Below are positions 43,816 to 52,558 of a DNA stretch of 64,000 nt, piece after piece (within the stretch, counting starts at the first letter, position 1; every line of letters starts with the position of its first letter). This DNA is from Roseomonas sp. KE0001 (lineage in GTDB: Bacteria > Pseudomonadota > Alphaproteobacteria > Acetobacterales > Acetobacteraceae), in contig NZ_RCVQ01000004.1 in assembly GCF_016107285.1 (NCBI RefSeq), positions 124,001 to 188,000 of the forward strand. Reading direction: 5' to 3'. A program made the translations under genes and the position numbers. Below the pieces are notes generated by a model that saw nothing but the letters and a program-made list of their open reading frames with translations, was not told where the DNA came from and ran no database searches.

Positions 43816-45066
43816 ATGACCGTCCGCTTCCCCGTCTCCCGGCGCGCGCTGCTCGGCGCGGCGGCCGGCGCCCTGGCCATGCCGGCCATCCGCCCCGCCC
43901 TCGCGCAGGGGAGCGGCCCGATCAAGGTCGGCGTGCTGCACTCCCTCTCCGGCACGATGGCGATCAGCGAGACGGCGCTGCGCGACACCGTGCTGATGAT
44001 GGTCGAGGACCAGAACCGGAAGGGCGGCGTGCTGGGCCGCAAGCTGGAGGCGGTGGTGGTCGACCCGGCCTCCAACTGGCCGCTCTTCGCCGAGAAGGCG
44101 CGTGAGCTGCTGCAGGTGCACAAGGTGGACGTCACCTTCGGCTGCTGGACCTCGGTCTCCCGCAAGTCGGTGCTGCCGGTCTTCGAGGAGCTCAACGGCC
44201 TGCTGTTCTATCCGGTGCAGTACGAGGGCGAGGAGCAGTCGAAGAACGTGTTCTACACCGGCGCCGCGCCGAACCAGCAGGCGATCCCGGCCGTCGAATA
44301 CCTGATGAGCGAGGATGGCGGCGGCGCCAGGCGCATCGCGCTGCTGGGCACCGACTATGTCTATCCCCGCACCACCAACCGCATCCTGCGCGCCTTCCTG
44401 AACAGCAAGGGCATCGCCGATGCCGACATCCTGGAGGAATATACCCCCTTCGGACATTCCGACTGGCAGGGCATCGTCAGCCGCGTCAAGCAGTTCGCCA
44501 GCCAGGGCAAGAAGACGGCGATCGTCTCCACCATCAACGGCGACGCCAACGTGCCGTTCTACCGCGAGCTGGGCAACCAGGGCATCAAGGCCGAGGACAT
44601 TCCCTCCGTCGCCTTCTCGGTGGGCGAGGAGGAGCTGGCCGGCATCGACACCAAGCCGCTGGTCGGCCACCTGGCCGCCTGGAACTACTTCATGTCGGTC
44701 GACAGCCCGGTGAACACCGAGTTCAAGAAGATGTGGGCGTCCTACATCAAGAACCCGAAGCGCGTCACCAACGACCCGATGGAAGCCACCTACACCGGCT
44801 TCAGGATGTGGACCCAAGCGGTGGGCCAGGCCAAGACGACCGCCGTCGATGCCGTGCGGAGCGCCATGTACGGCCAGAAGGTGGAGGCCCCCTGCGGCTA
44901 CACCGAGCAGATGTTCGAGAATCACCACCTCTCCAAGCCGGTGATGATCGGCGAGATCATGGAGAACGGCCAGTTCAACGTGGTCTACAAGACGCCGACG
45001 GCGATCAAGGCCGAGAACTGGTCGCCCTTCATCCCCGAGAACGCCAACCGCGCCAAGGCCGGCTGA
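43816..45066 (+). CDS. urtA: Urea ABC transporter substrate-binding protein UrtA
   Basis: The 416-residue protein has an exported Tat-like leader (SRRALLGAAAGALAMPAIR, about 31 residues) and the type 1 periplasmic binding fold of UrtA: GVLHSLSGTMAISETALRDT, the FGCWTSVSRKSVLPVFE segment, LLFYPVQYEGEEQSKNVFYTG and TDYVYPRTTN. It captures urea in the periplasm and delivers it to UrtBC. It is the first gene of urtABCDE, and its stop shares a base with the urtB start. The closely related amide-binding proteins (FmdD) are an alternative, so short-chain amides cannot be ruled out. Confidence 0.92.
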   Translation: MTVRFPVSRRALLGAAAGALAMPAIRPALAQGSGPIKVGVLHSLSGTMAISETALRDTVLMMVEDQNRKGGVLGRKLEAVVVDPASNWPLFAEKARELLQVHKVDVTFGCWTSVSRKSVLPVFEELNGLLFYPVQYEGEEQSKNVFYTGAAPNQQAIPAVEYLMSEDGGGARRIALLGTDYVYPRTTNRILRAFLNSKGIADADILEEYTPFGHSDWQGIVSRVKQFASQGKKTAIVSTINGDANVPFYRELGNQGIKAEDIPSVAFSVGEEELAGIDTKPLVGHLAAWNYFMSVDSPVNTEFKKMWASYIKNPKRVTNDPMEATYTGFRMWTQAVGQAKTTAVDAVRSAMYGQKVEAPCGYTEQMFENHHLSKPVMIGEIMENGQFNVVYKTPTAIKAENWSPFIPENANRAKAG

Positions 45067-46631
45067 TGTTCCGCCTCCTGTGCCTGCTGGCCTCGCTCCT
45101 GCTGATCCCGGCTGCCTCGCAGGCGCAGGAGAGTTTCGAGGCCACCGCCGCGCCCCTGGCCGGAAGCTTCACGGCCCAGGCCGAGGCGGTGGAGAGGCTC
45201 GGCGCGCTGGGTGATCCGCGCGCCCTGCCGCTGCTCCAGGCCCTGGCCGAAGGCCGCTTGCAGAAGCAGGCCGATGGCACGCTTCTGATCGCCCAGAATG
45301 GCGCGGTGCGCGAGGCGCTTTCGGGCGCCCCGGCCGCCGGGCCGGGCGAGGTGGTGCGCATCAACAACCGCGTGCGCGCGGCGCTGCGCGGCGCGCTGGG
45401 CCGCCTGCAACTGATGTCGCCTGAGGAGGCGGTGCGCGCCGCCGCCGCGGAGGGGCTGTTCCGCAGCCGCAGCGCGGAGAACATCCCGCTGCTGGAGCAG
45501 GCGCTGGCGCGCGAGACCGTGCCGGCGGTGGGCCGCCGCATGGAAATGGCGCTCGCCGCCGCGCGGCTGATGTCGGGGGACGTGGCGACACGGCGCGCCG
45601 GCATCGCGACGCTCGGTGCCAGCAGCTCCGCCGAGGCGCGCGGATTGCTGCTGGAGGCGCGCGCCGCGGGGGCCGAGACCGCGGACGGGATCGACGCGGC
45701 CATCGCGGCCATCGACGGGCGGCTGAAGCTGCGCCAGATGGCCGAGACGGCGTTCCAGGGCCTCTCCCTCGGCTCGATCCTGCTGCTGGCCGCGCTCGGC
45801 CTCGCCGTCACCTTCGGTGTCATGGGCGTGATCAACATGGCGCATGGCGAGATGGTGATGCTGGGCGCCTATACCACGGTGATGGTGCAGGAGGCGCTTC
45901 GCGGCATTCCCTGGCTGGCCGCCTGGTCCTTGCCGCTCTCGGTGCCGGCGGCCTTCCTGGTCACGGCAGCGGTGGGGGTGGCGCTGGAGCGCGGGCTGAT
46001 CCGGCACCTCTACGGCCGGCCGCTGGAGACGCTGCTGATGACCTTCGGCGTCGGCATGATCCTGCAGCAGGCGGTGCGGCTGATCTTCGGCGCGCAGAAC
46101 CGCGAGGTGGTCAGCCCGGCCTGGATGCAGGGCACGCTGACCCTGCCGGGCGATGTCACCGTGACGCAGAACCGGCTCTGGATCATTCTCTTCGCCCTGG
46201 TGGTGCTCGGCCTGACCGTCGCCGCCATCCGCTTCACCCGCTTCGGCCTCGAGATGCGCGCCGTGGTGCAGAACCGCCGCATCGCCGCCACGATGGGCAT
46301 CCGCACCGGCCGCGTCGACGCCATGACCTTCGCCTTCGGCTCCGGCATCGCCGGCATGGCCGGGGTGGCGGTGAGCCAGATCGACAACGTCTCGCCCAAT
46401 CTCGGCACCGGCTACATCATCGACAGCTTCATGGTCGTCGTCTTCGGCGGCGTCGGCTCGCTGGCCGGCACCATGATCGGCGCCTTCACCCTGGGCCTCG
46501 TCAACAAGATGCTGGAGCCATGGGCGGGCGCGGTGTTGGCCAAGATCGCCGTGCTGGTCGGCATCATGCTGTTCATCCAGCGCCGGCCGAAGGGCCTCTT
46601 CGCGCTCCGCGGCAGGGCGGCCGAACAATGA
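45066..46631 (+). CDS. urtB: Urea ABC transporter permease UrtB
   Basis: The 521-residue protein has a signal sequence, then an extended periplasmic segment of HEAT-like helices (residues about 25-220) that marks UrtB, then a LivH-type permease domain. The permease shows FGVMGVINMAHGEMVMLGAYT and MGIRTGRVDAMTFAFGSGIAG. It forms the channel with UrtC. It overlaps urtA by one base and urtC by four (ATGA), so translation is coupled. Confidence 0.92.
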   Translation: MFRLLCLLASLLLIPAASQAQESFEATAAPLAGSFTAQAEAVERLGALGDPRALPLLQALAEGRLQKQADGTLLIAQNGAVREALSGAPAAGPGEVVRINNRVRAALRGALGRLQLMSPEEAVRAAAAEGLFRSRSAENIPLLEQALARETVPAVGRRMEMALAAARLMSGDVATRRAGIATLGASSSAEARGLLLEARAAGAETADGIDAAIAAIDGRLKLRQMAETAFQGLSLGSILLLAALGLAVTFGVMGVINMAHGEMVMLGAYTTVMVQEALRGIPWLAAWSLPLSVPAAFLVTAAVGVALERGLIRHLYGRPLETLLMTFGVGMILQQAVRLIFGAQNREVVSPAWMQGTLTLPGDVTVTQNRLWIILFALVVLGLTVAAIRFTRFGLEMRAVVQNRRIAATMGIRTGRVDAMTFAFGSGIAGMAGVAVSQIDNVSPNLGTGYIIDSFMVVVFGGVGSLAGTMIGAFTLGLVNKMLEPWAGAVLAKIAVLVGIMLFIQRRPKGLFALRGRAAEQ

Positions 46632-47731
46632 GCGCGACGACCGCCCACCCGCCGGTCCGCACCGCGCTCCGCCCGGGCCTGGTGCTGCGCGGGCTCCTCC
46701 TCGGCGGCCTCGCCATCCTGGCGCTGCTGCCGGTGCTGAACCAGCTGCCGCAGGACTCCGCGCTGCACGTCTCGGACTTCGTGGTCGCGGTGTCGGGCAA
46801 GTGGATCTGCTACGCCATCCTGGCCCTGGCCATCGACCTGGCCTGGGGCTATGCGGGCATCCTCTCGCTCGGCCATGGCGCCTTCTTCGCCCTGGGCGGC
46901 TACGCCATGGGCATGCACCTGATGCGGCTGATCGGGCCGCGCGGCGTCTATGGCCATCCGGTGCTGCCGGACTTCATGGTCTTCCTCGGCTGGACTGAGC
47001 TGCCCTGGTACTGGTGGGGCTTCCAGCACTTCCCCTTCGCCCTGCTGATGGCGCTGGCGGTGCCGGGGCTGCTCGCCGGGCTGGTCGGCTGGCTGGCCTT
47101 CCGCAGCCGCATCACCGGCGTCTATCTCAGCATCATCACCCAGGCCATGACCTATGCGCTGATGCTGGCCTTCTTCCGGAACGACATGGGCTTCGGCGGC
47201 AACAACGGCTTCACCGACTTCAAGGAGCTGCTCGGCATGCCGCTCAATACCTCCGGCGCCCGCGCGGCGCTGTTCTATGCCGCGCTGCTGGCGCTCGGCG
47301 CCGCGCTGCTGCTCTGCCGCCACATCGCCCGCTCCAAGCTCGGCCGGGTGCTGGTGGCGGTGCGCGACGCGGAGAGCCGCCTGCGCTTCCTGGGCTATGA
47401 CACCACCGCCGTGAAGCTCAGCGTGTTCGTGCTCTCGGCGATGATCGCGGGGCTGGCCGGGGCGCTCTACGTGCCGCTGGTCGGCATCATCAATCCCGGC
47501 GAGTTCAGCCCGGGCAACTCGATCGAGGCGGTGGTCTGGGTCGCCGTCGGGGGGCGCGGCACGCTGGTGGGCGCGCTGCTTGGGGCCTTCTCGGTCAATG
47601 CCCTCAAGACCTGGCTCACCTCCTTCGCGCCGGATCTCTGGCTCTTCGTGCTGGGTGGCCTCTTCGTCGCCGTCACGCTGCTCCTGCCGCGCGGTCTGGC
47701 AGGCCTGTTCCGCAGGGAGGAGGGGCGATGA
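46628..47731 (+). CDS. urtC: Urea ABC transporter permease UrtC
   Basis: This 367-residue LivM-type permease partners UrtB. It has about nine helices, with the conserved AIDLAWGYAGILSLGHGAFFALGGYAMG, the insert seen in UrtC (about residues 100-140), and the cytoplasmic EAA-like loop VAVRDAESRLRFLGYDT. It starts at the ATG overlapping the urtB stop and ends overlapping the urtD start. It is a typical member. Confidence 0.92.
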   Translation: MSATTAHPPVRTALRPGLVLRGLLLGGLAILALLPVLNQLPQDSALHVSDFVVAVSGKWICYAILALAIDLAWGYAGILSLGHGAFFALGGYAMGMHLMRLIGPRGVYGHPVLPDFMVFLGWTELPWYWWGFQHFPFALLMALAVPGLLAGLVGWLAFRSRITGVYLSIITQAMTYALMLAFFRNDMGFGGNNGFTDFKELLGMPLNTSGARAALFYAALLALGAALLLCRHIARSKLGRVLVAVRDAESRLRFLGYDTTAVKLSVFVLSAMIAGLAGALYVPLVGIINPGEFSPGNSIEAVVWVAVGGRGTLVGALLGAFSVNALKTWLTSFAPDLWLFVLGGLFVAVTLLLPRGLAGLFRREEGR

Positions 47732-48474
47732 TCGGCGGTGTCGAGGGCCGGCTCTACCTCGATGGCGTCTCCGTGGTCTTCGACGGCTTCCGTGCGCTGA
47801 ACGCGCTGTCGCTGATCATCGAGCCGGGGGAGTTGCGGGCCATCATCGGGCCGAACGGCGCGGGCAAGACGACGATGATGGACATCATCACCGGCAAGAC
47901 CCGCCCGACCGCCGGCACGGTCAGCTTCGGCGAGCATGACCTGACGCGGATGGACGAGGCTGAGATCGCCAATCTTGGCATCGGCCGGAAGTTCCAGAAG
48001 CCCACGGTCTTCGATGCCCTGACGGTGTTCGAGAACCTGGAGCTGGCGCTGAAGGCGCCGCGCGATCCCTGGTCCTGCCTGCGCTGGCGGCTGGCCGAGG
48101 GCGCGCGCCGCCGGATCGAGACGGTGATGGAGGAAATCGGCCTCACCGAACGCGCGCGGGACCGCGCCGCCATCCTGTCGCACGGGCAGCGGCAATGGCT
48201 CGAGATCGGCATGCTGCTGATCCAGGAGCCGCGGCTGCTGCTGGTCGACGAGCCGGTCGCCGGCATGACGGATCAGGAGACGGAGAGCACCGCCGCCCTG
48301 CTGCGCGGCATCGCCGGGCGGCGCTCGGTGGTCGTCGTGGAGCACGACCTGGAGTTCGTCCGGGCGCTGGGCAGCAAGGTCACGGTGCTCTGCGAGGGCA
48401 GCGTGCTGTCCGAGGGGTCGATCGACCATGTCCAGAACGATCCGCGCGTGATCGAAGTCTATCTGGGGCGCTGA
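47728..48474 (+). CDS. urtD: Urea ABC transporter ATP-binding protein UrtD
   Basis: The 248-residue ABC ATPase has Walker A in GPNGAGKTTMM, the Q-loop near FQKPTVFD, the ABC signature LSHGQRQWLEIGM, Walker B in LLLVDEPVAGMT and the switch His in VVVVEHDLEFV. The signature LSHGQ in place of LSGGQ is characteristic of UrtD and branched-chain LivG relatives. It overlaps urtC by four bases and is followed by urtE after two bases. Confidence 0.92.
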   Translation: MIGGVEGRLYLDGVSVVFDGFRALNALSLIIEPGELRAIIGPNGAGKTTMMDIITGKTRPTAGTVSFGEHDLTRMDEAEIANLGIGRKFQKPTVFDALTVFENLELALKAPRDPWSCLRWRLAEGARRRIETVMEEIGLTERARDRAAILSHGQRQWLEIGMLLIQEPRLLLVDEPVAGMTDQETESTAALLRGIAGRRSVVVVEHDLEFVRALGSKVTVLCEGSVLSEGSIDHVQNDPRVIEVYLGR

Positions 48475-48476
48475 GC

Positions 48477-49169
48477 ATGCTGCGTGTCGAGGGTATCGAT
48501 CTCTTCTATGGCGCCAGCCGGGCGCTGCGCGGTGTCTCGCTGGCCGCTGATCCCGGTCGCGTCACCTGTGTGCTGGGGCGCAACGGCGTCGGCAAGTCCT
48601 CGCTGATGCGCGCCATCGTGGGCCTCGAGCGCATCCGCGGGGGCCGCGTCGTCTGGGAGGGGAGGGACATCTCCGCCCTCTCTCCCGCCGACCGCGCCCG
48701 CGCCGGCATCGGCTACGTGCCGCAGGGGCGCGAGATCTTTCCCTTCCTCACGGTGCGGGAGAACCTCGAGACCGCGCTCGCCGCCGCGCCGCGCGGCAGC
48801 CGGGTGCCGGAGGATGTCTTCGAGCTTTTCCCGATCCTGAAGCAGTTCCTGCGCCGGCGCGGCGGCGATCTCTCCGGCGGGCAGCAGCAGCAGCTCGCCA
48901 TCGCGCGCGCTCTCACCGCGCGGCCGCGCCTGCTGATCCTCGACGAGCCGACGGAGGGCATCCAGCCGAATGTCATCAAGGACATCGCCCGCGTGATCGC
49001 GCTGCTGGCCCGGAGCCGCAACATGGCGGTGGTGCTGGTCGAGCAGTATTACGAGTTCGCCCGCGAGCTGGGTGACCAGCTCGCGATCCTGGTGCGCGGC
49101 GAGGTGGCGCTGGCGGGGGCATCCGGCACGCTGGACGAGGAGGCGGTGCGCCGGCTGCTGACCGTTTAA
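48477..49169 (+). CDS. urtE: Urea ABC transporter ATP-binding protein UrtE
   Basis: The 230-residue second ATPase has Walker A GRNGVGKSS, the Q-loop VPQGREIFPFLTV, the signature LSGGQQQQLAIARAL, Walker B LLILDEPTEGIQ and the switch region VVLVEQYYEFA. The EQYYEFA wording is typical of UrtE. It completes the five-gene transporter. Its stop faces the DUF1264 gene with only six bases between, so that gene is not part of the operon. Confidence 0.92.
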   Translation: MLRVEGIDLFYGASRALRGVSLAADPGRVTCVLGRNGVGKSSLMRAIVGLERIRGGRVVWEGRDISALSPADRARAGIGYVPQGREIFPFLTVRENLETALAAAPRGSRVPEDVFELFPILKQFLRRRGGDLSGGQQQQLAIARALTARPRLLILDEPTEGIQPNVIKDIARVIALLARSRNMAVVLVEQYYEFARELGDQLAILVRGEVALAGASGTLDEEAVRRLLTV

Positions 49170-49175
49170 CGGGCC

Positions 49176-49964
49176 TTAGCGCCGGTTGCGCACCGGCACG
49201 GTCTCCAGCCTCAGCTGTGGCGTCTGGCCGGATTGCCAGGCATTGGCGCCCTCGGCCACGGCCGGCACGGGAAGGTCGGCCCGCCCCTCGCGCCGCTCCT
49301 GCGTCGAGAGGCCGAGCCTGCGGTCGCGCTCCGCCACGGCGGCGGGGTCAAGCTGGCCGTCTGCCGTGTAGCCCATCATCAGCCGCGGCGGGCCGAGCGG
49401 CAGCGTGTCGCCGCGGTCCACCTGCCAGGTGTGCCAGGTCTTGCCGTAGGTGGTGGAGAGGTCGCGCATCGCGGCCTTCTCCGCCACCTGCGGCAGGCCG
49501 GGCATGACCAGCAGGCCGGAGGTGGTTTCATAGTGATGGCTGTGCCAGAGCGGCTTCTCCTCCTCCGGCAGGTCGCGGAACAACCGCTCCGAGACGATGT
49601 ATTCGATGCCGATCAGCCGCGCCTGGGCGTGGTTGCCGTCGAAGATCGTGCACTGATGCAGGTCCTCGGTGAGATGCGTGCAGTAGTGATGCGCCTCGAC
49701 GGGCCGCCCCATGTCATCGGCATAGAAATGGAAGCCGTTGAGGTAGAGGTCCATGGCGTTCAGCGGCGCCTTGGACTGCAGCAGCGCCGCGCCCGTGCCA
49801 AGCACCTGGCTGCGGGTGGAGGGTTCGGCGCCGGCGGCGGGGCTGCCCTGGTGATGCTGCACCGGCTGGGCCAGGGCATGGCCGCAGGCGCAGGCGGCGA
49901 GGGCCGGGGCGGCGGCGGTCAGGACGGCGCGGCGGGGCAGCGGGGATTGTTGCAACCGTTTCAT
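49176..49964 (-). CDS. DUF1264/oil-body-associated protein homologue, exported
   Basis: The 262-residue protein has a signal peptide (about residues 1-32, cleaved after HALAQ) with a possible lipoprotein-like CAC, and then a domain whose wording is that of DUF1264. Examples are LNGFHFYADDMGRPVEAHHY, the HLTEDLHQCTIFDG segment, ARLIGIEYIVSERLFRDLP and LWHSHHYETTSGLLVMPG. In plants this domain forms oil-body-associated proteins; bacterial members have no known function. His-rich motifs (EAHHYC, HSHHYE) suggest metal binding. The gene converges on urtE and shows no clear operon partner. Confidence 0.88.
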   Translation of the reverse strand: MKRLQQSPLPRRAVLTAAAPALAACACGHALAQPVQHHQGSPAAGAEPSTRSQVLGTGAALLQSKAPLNAMDLYLNGFHFYADDMGRPVEAHHYCTHLTEDLHQCTIFDGNHAQARLIGIEYIVSERLFRDLPEEEKPLWHSHHYETTSGLLVMPGLPQVAEKAAMRDLSTTYGKTWHTWQVDRGDTLPLGPPRLMMGYTADGQLDPAAVAERDRRLGLSTQERREGRADLPVPAVAEGANAWQSGQTPQLRLETVPVRNRR

Positions 49965-50054
49965 GGCGGAGGTTCTCCCGAAGGGCCTCCGCCTGCAACG
50001 GCGGCGCCGCGCGGATGTTGCGGCGCCGGCCTCACATCCGCGCGGGCGGCCGCG

Positions 50055-51587
50055 TCACATCGTGGCGCCGATCGGCCAGGGCGCGAACTCCGCCGCGCCG
50101 AAGTCGTAGCTCTCGCTCTTGGTGCGCTCGCCCGAGGCGACGCGCAGGATGAGCTGGAAGATCCGCTCGCCGCACGCCTCCACCGTCTCGCGGCCGGAGA
50201 GGATGGTGCCGCAATTGACGTCCATATCCTCCTCCATGCGCTCGTACATGGCGGAATTCGTGGCGAGCTTGATCGAGGGCGCCGGCTTGCAGCCGAAGAC
50301 GCTACCCCGGCCAGTGGTGAAGCAGACCATGTTGGCGCCGCCCGCCACCTGGCCGGTCGCCGCCACCGGGTCGTAGCCCGGCGTGTCCATGAAGACGAAG
50401 CCCTTCTCCGTCACCGGCTCGGCGTAGTCGTAGACGGCGGTGAGGTTGGTGGTGCCGGCCTTGGCCATGGCGCCGAGCGACTTCTCCAGGATGGTGGTCA
50501 GCCCGCCCGCCTTGTTGCCGGGGGAGGGGTTGCTGTTCAGCTCCGCCTGGCCGCGCGCCGCGTACTCCTCCCACCAGCGCATCAGCCCGACCAGCTTCTC
50601 CCCCACCGCGCGGGAGGTGGCGCGGCGCGTCAGCAGGTGCTCGGCGCCATAGGTTTCCGGCGTCTCGGAGAGGATGACGGTGCCGCCATGCCGCACCAGC
50701 AGGTCCGAGGCATGGCCCAGCGCCGGGTTGGCGGTGATGCCGGAATAGCCGTCCGACCCGCCGCATTGCAGGGCGATGGTCAGGTGGCTGGCCGGCACGG
50801 CCTGCCGGTGCACCTGGTTGGCCTCGGTCAGCACCTCGCGCACGAAGGCGATGCCGGCCTCCACCGTCTTGCGGGTGCCGCCCATGGACTGAATGTCCAT
50901 GTTGCGCAGCCGGCCGGCGAGGTTCTGCTCCTCCAGCAGCCCGGAGATCTGGTTGACCTCGCAGCCCAGGCCGATGGCGATGACATGGCTGAAATTGACG
51001 TGCCGCGCATAGCCCGCCAGCGTGCGGCGCAGGATGCGCAGGCCGTCATTGTCGCCCATGCCGCAGCCGGTCTTGTGCGTCAGCGCGACGACGCCGTCGA
51101 CATTGGGGAACTCGGCCAGCGGGTCGTTGCCGGTGAAGGGGTTGCGCTTGAAGGCATCGGCGATCATCGCGGCGACATGCGCCGAGCAGTTCACGCTGGT
51201 GACGATGCCGATGTAGTTGCGCGTGGCCACGCGGCCATCGGGGCGGAGGATGCCCTGGAAGGTGGCGGGCTCGGGTACGTAGAGCGTCGGCCTGGCATCG
51301 ACGCCCCAGGCATAATCCTTGTCGAAATCGCCCATGCCGCAATTCTGCACGTGCACCCAGTCCCCGGGCGCGATGGGCTGCGTGGCGAAGCCGATGATCT
51401 GCCCGTAGCGCTTCACCGCCTCGCCCGGCGCATGGGCGCGGACCGCCACCTTGTGGCCGGGCGGAATGCGGGCGCGGGTCAGGACATTGGGTCCGACGGG
51501 CGTGCCCTCGGCCGCGGCGCGGCGGGCGATCAGCACGCTGTCCTCGGGATGCAGGCGGATGAAGGGTGTCTCGGCCGGGGCGTCCAT
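50055..51587 (-). CDS. UxaA/GarD-family sugar-acid dehydratase
   Basis: The 510-residue protein combines an N-terminal SAF-like domain (LHPEDSVLIARR, QPIAPGDWVHVQN) with the UxaA catalytic domains. Conserved parts are GRVATRNYIGIVTSVNCSAHVAA, THKTGCGM, GLGCEVNQI, QCGGSDGYSGITANPALGHA, TETGRG-like FTTGRGSVFGCKPAPSIKLATN and CGTILSGRE. Members dehydrate altronate, galactarate or related acids to 2-keto-3-deoxy products using iron. The fused layout is like the single-chain UxaA type. No neighbouring uronate gene is present, so the substrate is unassigned; it may work with the sugar-acid operon at 35-38 kb. Confidence 0.87.
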   Translation of the reverse strand: MDAPAETPFIRLHPEDSVLIARRAAAEGTPVGPNVLTRARIPPGHKVAVRAHAPGEAVKRYGQIIGFATQPIAPGDWVHVQNCGMGDFDKDYAWGVDARPTLYVPEPATFQGILRPDGRVATRNYIGIVTSVNCSAHVAAMIADAFKRNPFTGNDPLAEFPNVDGVVALTHKTGCGMGDNDGLRILRRTLAGYARHVNFSHVIAIGLGCEVNQISGLLEEQNLAGRLRNMDIQSMGGTRKTVEAGIAFVREVLTEANQVHRQAVPASHLTIALQCGGSDGYSGITANPALGHASDLLVRHGGTVILSETPETYGAEHLLTRRATSRAVGEKLVGLMRWWEEYAARGQAELNSNPSPGNKAGGLTTILEKSLGAMAKAGTTNLTAVYDYAEPVTEKGFVFMDTPGYDPVAATGQVAGGANMVCFTTGRGSVFGCKPAPSIKLATNSAMYERMEEDMDVNCGTILSGRETVEACGERIFQLILRVASGERTKSESYDFGAAEFAPWPIGATM

Positions 51588-51620
51588 GGTTCGTTGTCCT
51601 CCAGGGGTTCGGACATCCTA

Positions 51621-51668
51621 GAGCGGACCCGGCATCGCGGAAATTGGCAAGGCGTGGGCCGGGCGCTC
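51621..51668 (-). other. Imperfect inverted repeat upstream of the UxaA-family gene
   Basis: GAGCG-GA-CCCGGC (51621-51633) pairs with GCCGGGCGCTC (51658-51668), giving 11 bp with a 2-base bulge and a 24-base loop. It lies in the 138-base gap before the dehydratase start and could be a terminator of yqgE or an operator. Confidence 0.4.
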
Positions 51669-51725
51669 ACGTAAAACAGCCGCCTGAGGGGCTGATCGCA
51701 GGGCGGGGCGGACCGCCGGGCGGGC

Positions 51726-52385
51726 TCAGGCGTGGCCGGCGACACCCGAGAGCAGCAGCGGATCGATCCGCAGCTTGGCCAGGGCCTGCCGCCACTTCTC
51801 CTCGGCCGTGCCCTCGAACAGCAGGGCCTCGTCCGCCGAGACGTTGAGCCAGGCGTTGCGCTGGATCTCCTCCTCCAGCTGGCCCGGCCCCCAGCCGGCA
51901 TAGCCGAGCGCCAGCAGGCCCTGGCGCGGCCCGCCGCCGCCGGCGATGGCCTTCAGGATATCGACGCTGGCGGTGAGCGCGAAATCGCCCGTCACCCTCA
52001 GGCTGCCCTCGCTCGACCAGTCGGTGGTGTGCAGCACGAAGCCCCGGCCGCCTTCGACCGGCCCGCCGGCGAGCAGGCGGATTTGCCGCTGGGGCGGCGC
52101 CGGCTCCACCTCGAGCTGCTTCAGCAGATCCTCGAAGGAGAGGCTGTCGAGCGGCTTGTTGAGCACGATCCCCATCGCCCCGTCCGCCGAATGGGCGCAG
52201 AGGCAGATGACGGACCGGGCGAAGCGGGGGTCCTGCATGCCGGGCATGGCCACCAGCAGCTGGCCGTTCAGGTAGCCGGCCTGCAGGCTGCTTCCGGTGG
52301 CCTGGCCCGCCGCGGACCCGAGGGGCTTCCCCTGGGCATTGCGGAAGGCGTCGGGCAACTCATCCTCGCGTGCGCGTCTTGCCAT
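51726..52385 (-). CDS. YqgE/AlgH family protein
   Basis: The 219-residue protein has the UPF0301 (YqgE/AlgH) core: LNGQLLVAMPGMQDPRFARSVICLC, GAMGIVLNKPL, LLAGGPVEGGRGFVLH and LGYAGWGPGQLEEEI, followed by the AWLNVSADEALLF segment. The function is not known; in Pseudomonas a relative was linked to alginate regulation. I chose the ATG at 52383-52385 because it gives the family length with a short variable N-terminus. It diverges from the peroxiredoxin gene across about 173 bases. Confidence 0.93.
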   Translation of the reverse strand: MARRAREDELPDAFRNAQGKPLGSAAGQATGSSLQAGYLNGQLLVAMPGMQDPRFARSVICLCAHSADGAMGIVLNKPLDSLSFEDLLKQLEVEPAPPQRQIRLLAGGPVEGGRGFVLHTTDWSSEGSLRVTGDFALTASVDILKAIAGGGGPRQGLLALGYAGWGPGQLEEEIQRNAWLNVSADEALLFEGTAEEKWRQALAKLRIDPLLLSGVAGHA

Positions 52386-52558
52386 TACTCTGTCAACATG
52401 GCGGCGGCGGCCGGCCCGCGCAAGCGCCATGCCGGCCGTCCGGCGCGGCGGGGTGTGGGGCGCGGCGGCGGATCGCGCGTTGACAGTGCGGGCCGGGCTG
52501 TGAAAAGCCGGCAGGGCCTGGCGGCGCGGCAGGCGCGCCACAAAGAGGAGAACGCCTA

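Noticed and set aside
43816-49169. The five-gene ABC operon as a branched-chain amino-acid (Liv) transporter
   Set aside because: UrtA-specific segments, the long periplasmic N-terminal region of UrtB and the UrtC insert all favour urea.
52480-52508. A TTGACA before the peroxiredoxin gene as a full promoter
   Set aside because: The -35 hexamer is perfect but no convincing -10 follows at 16-18 bases.
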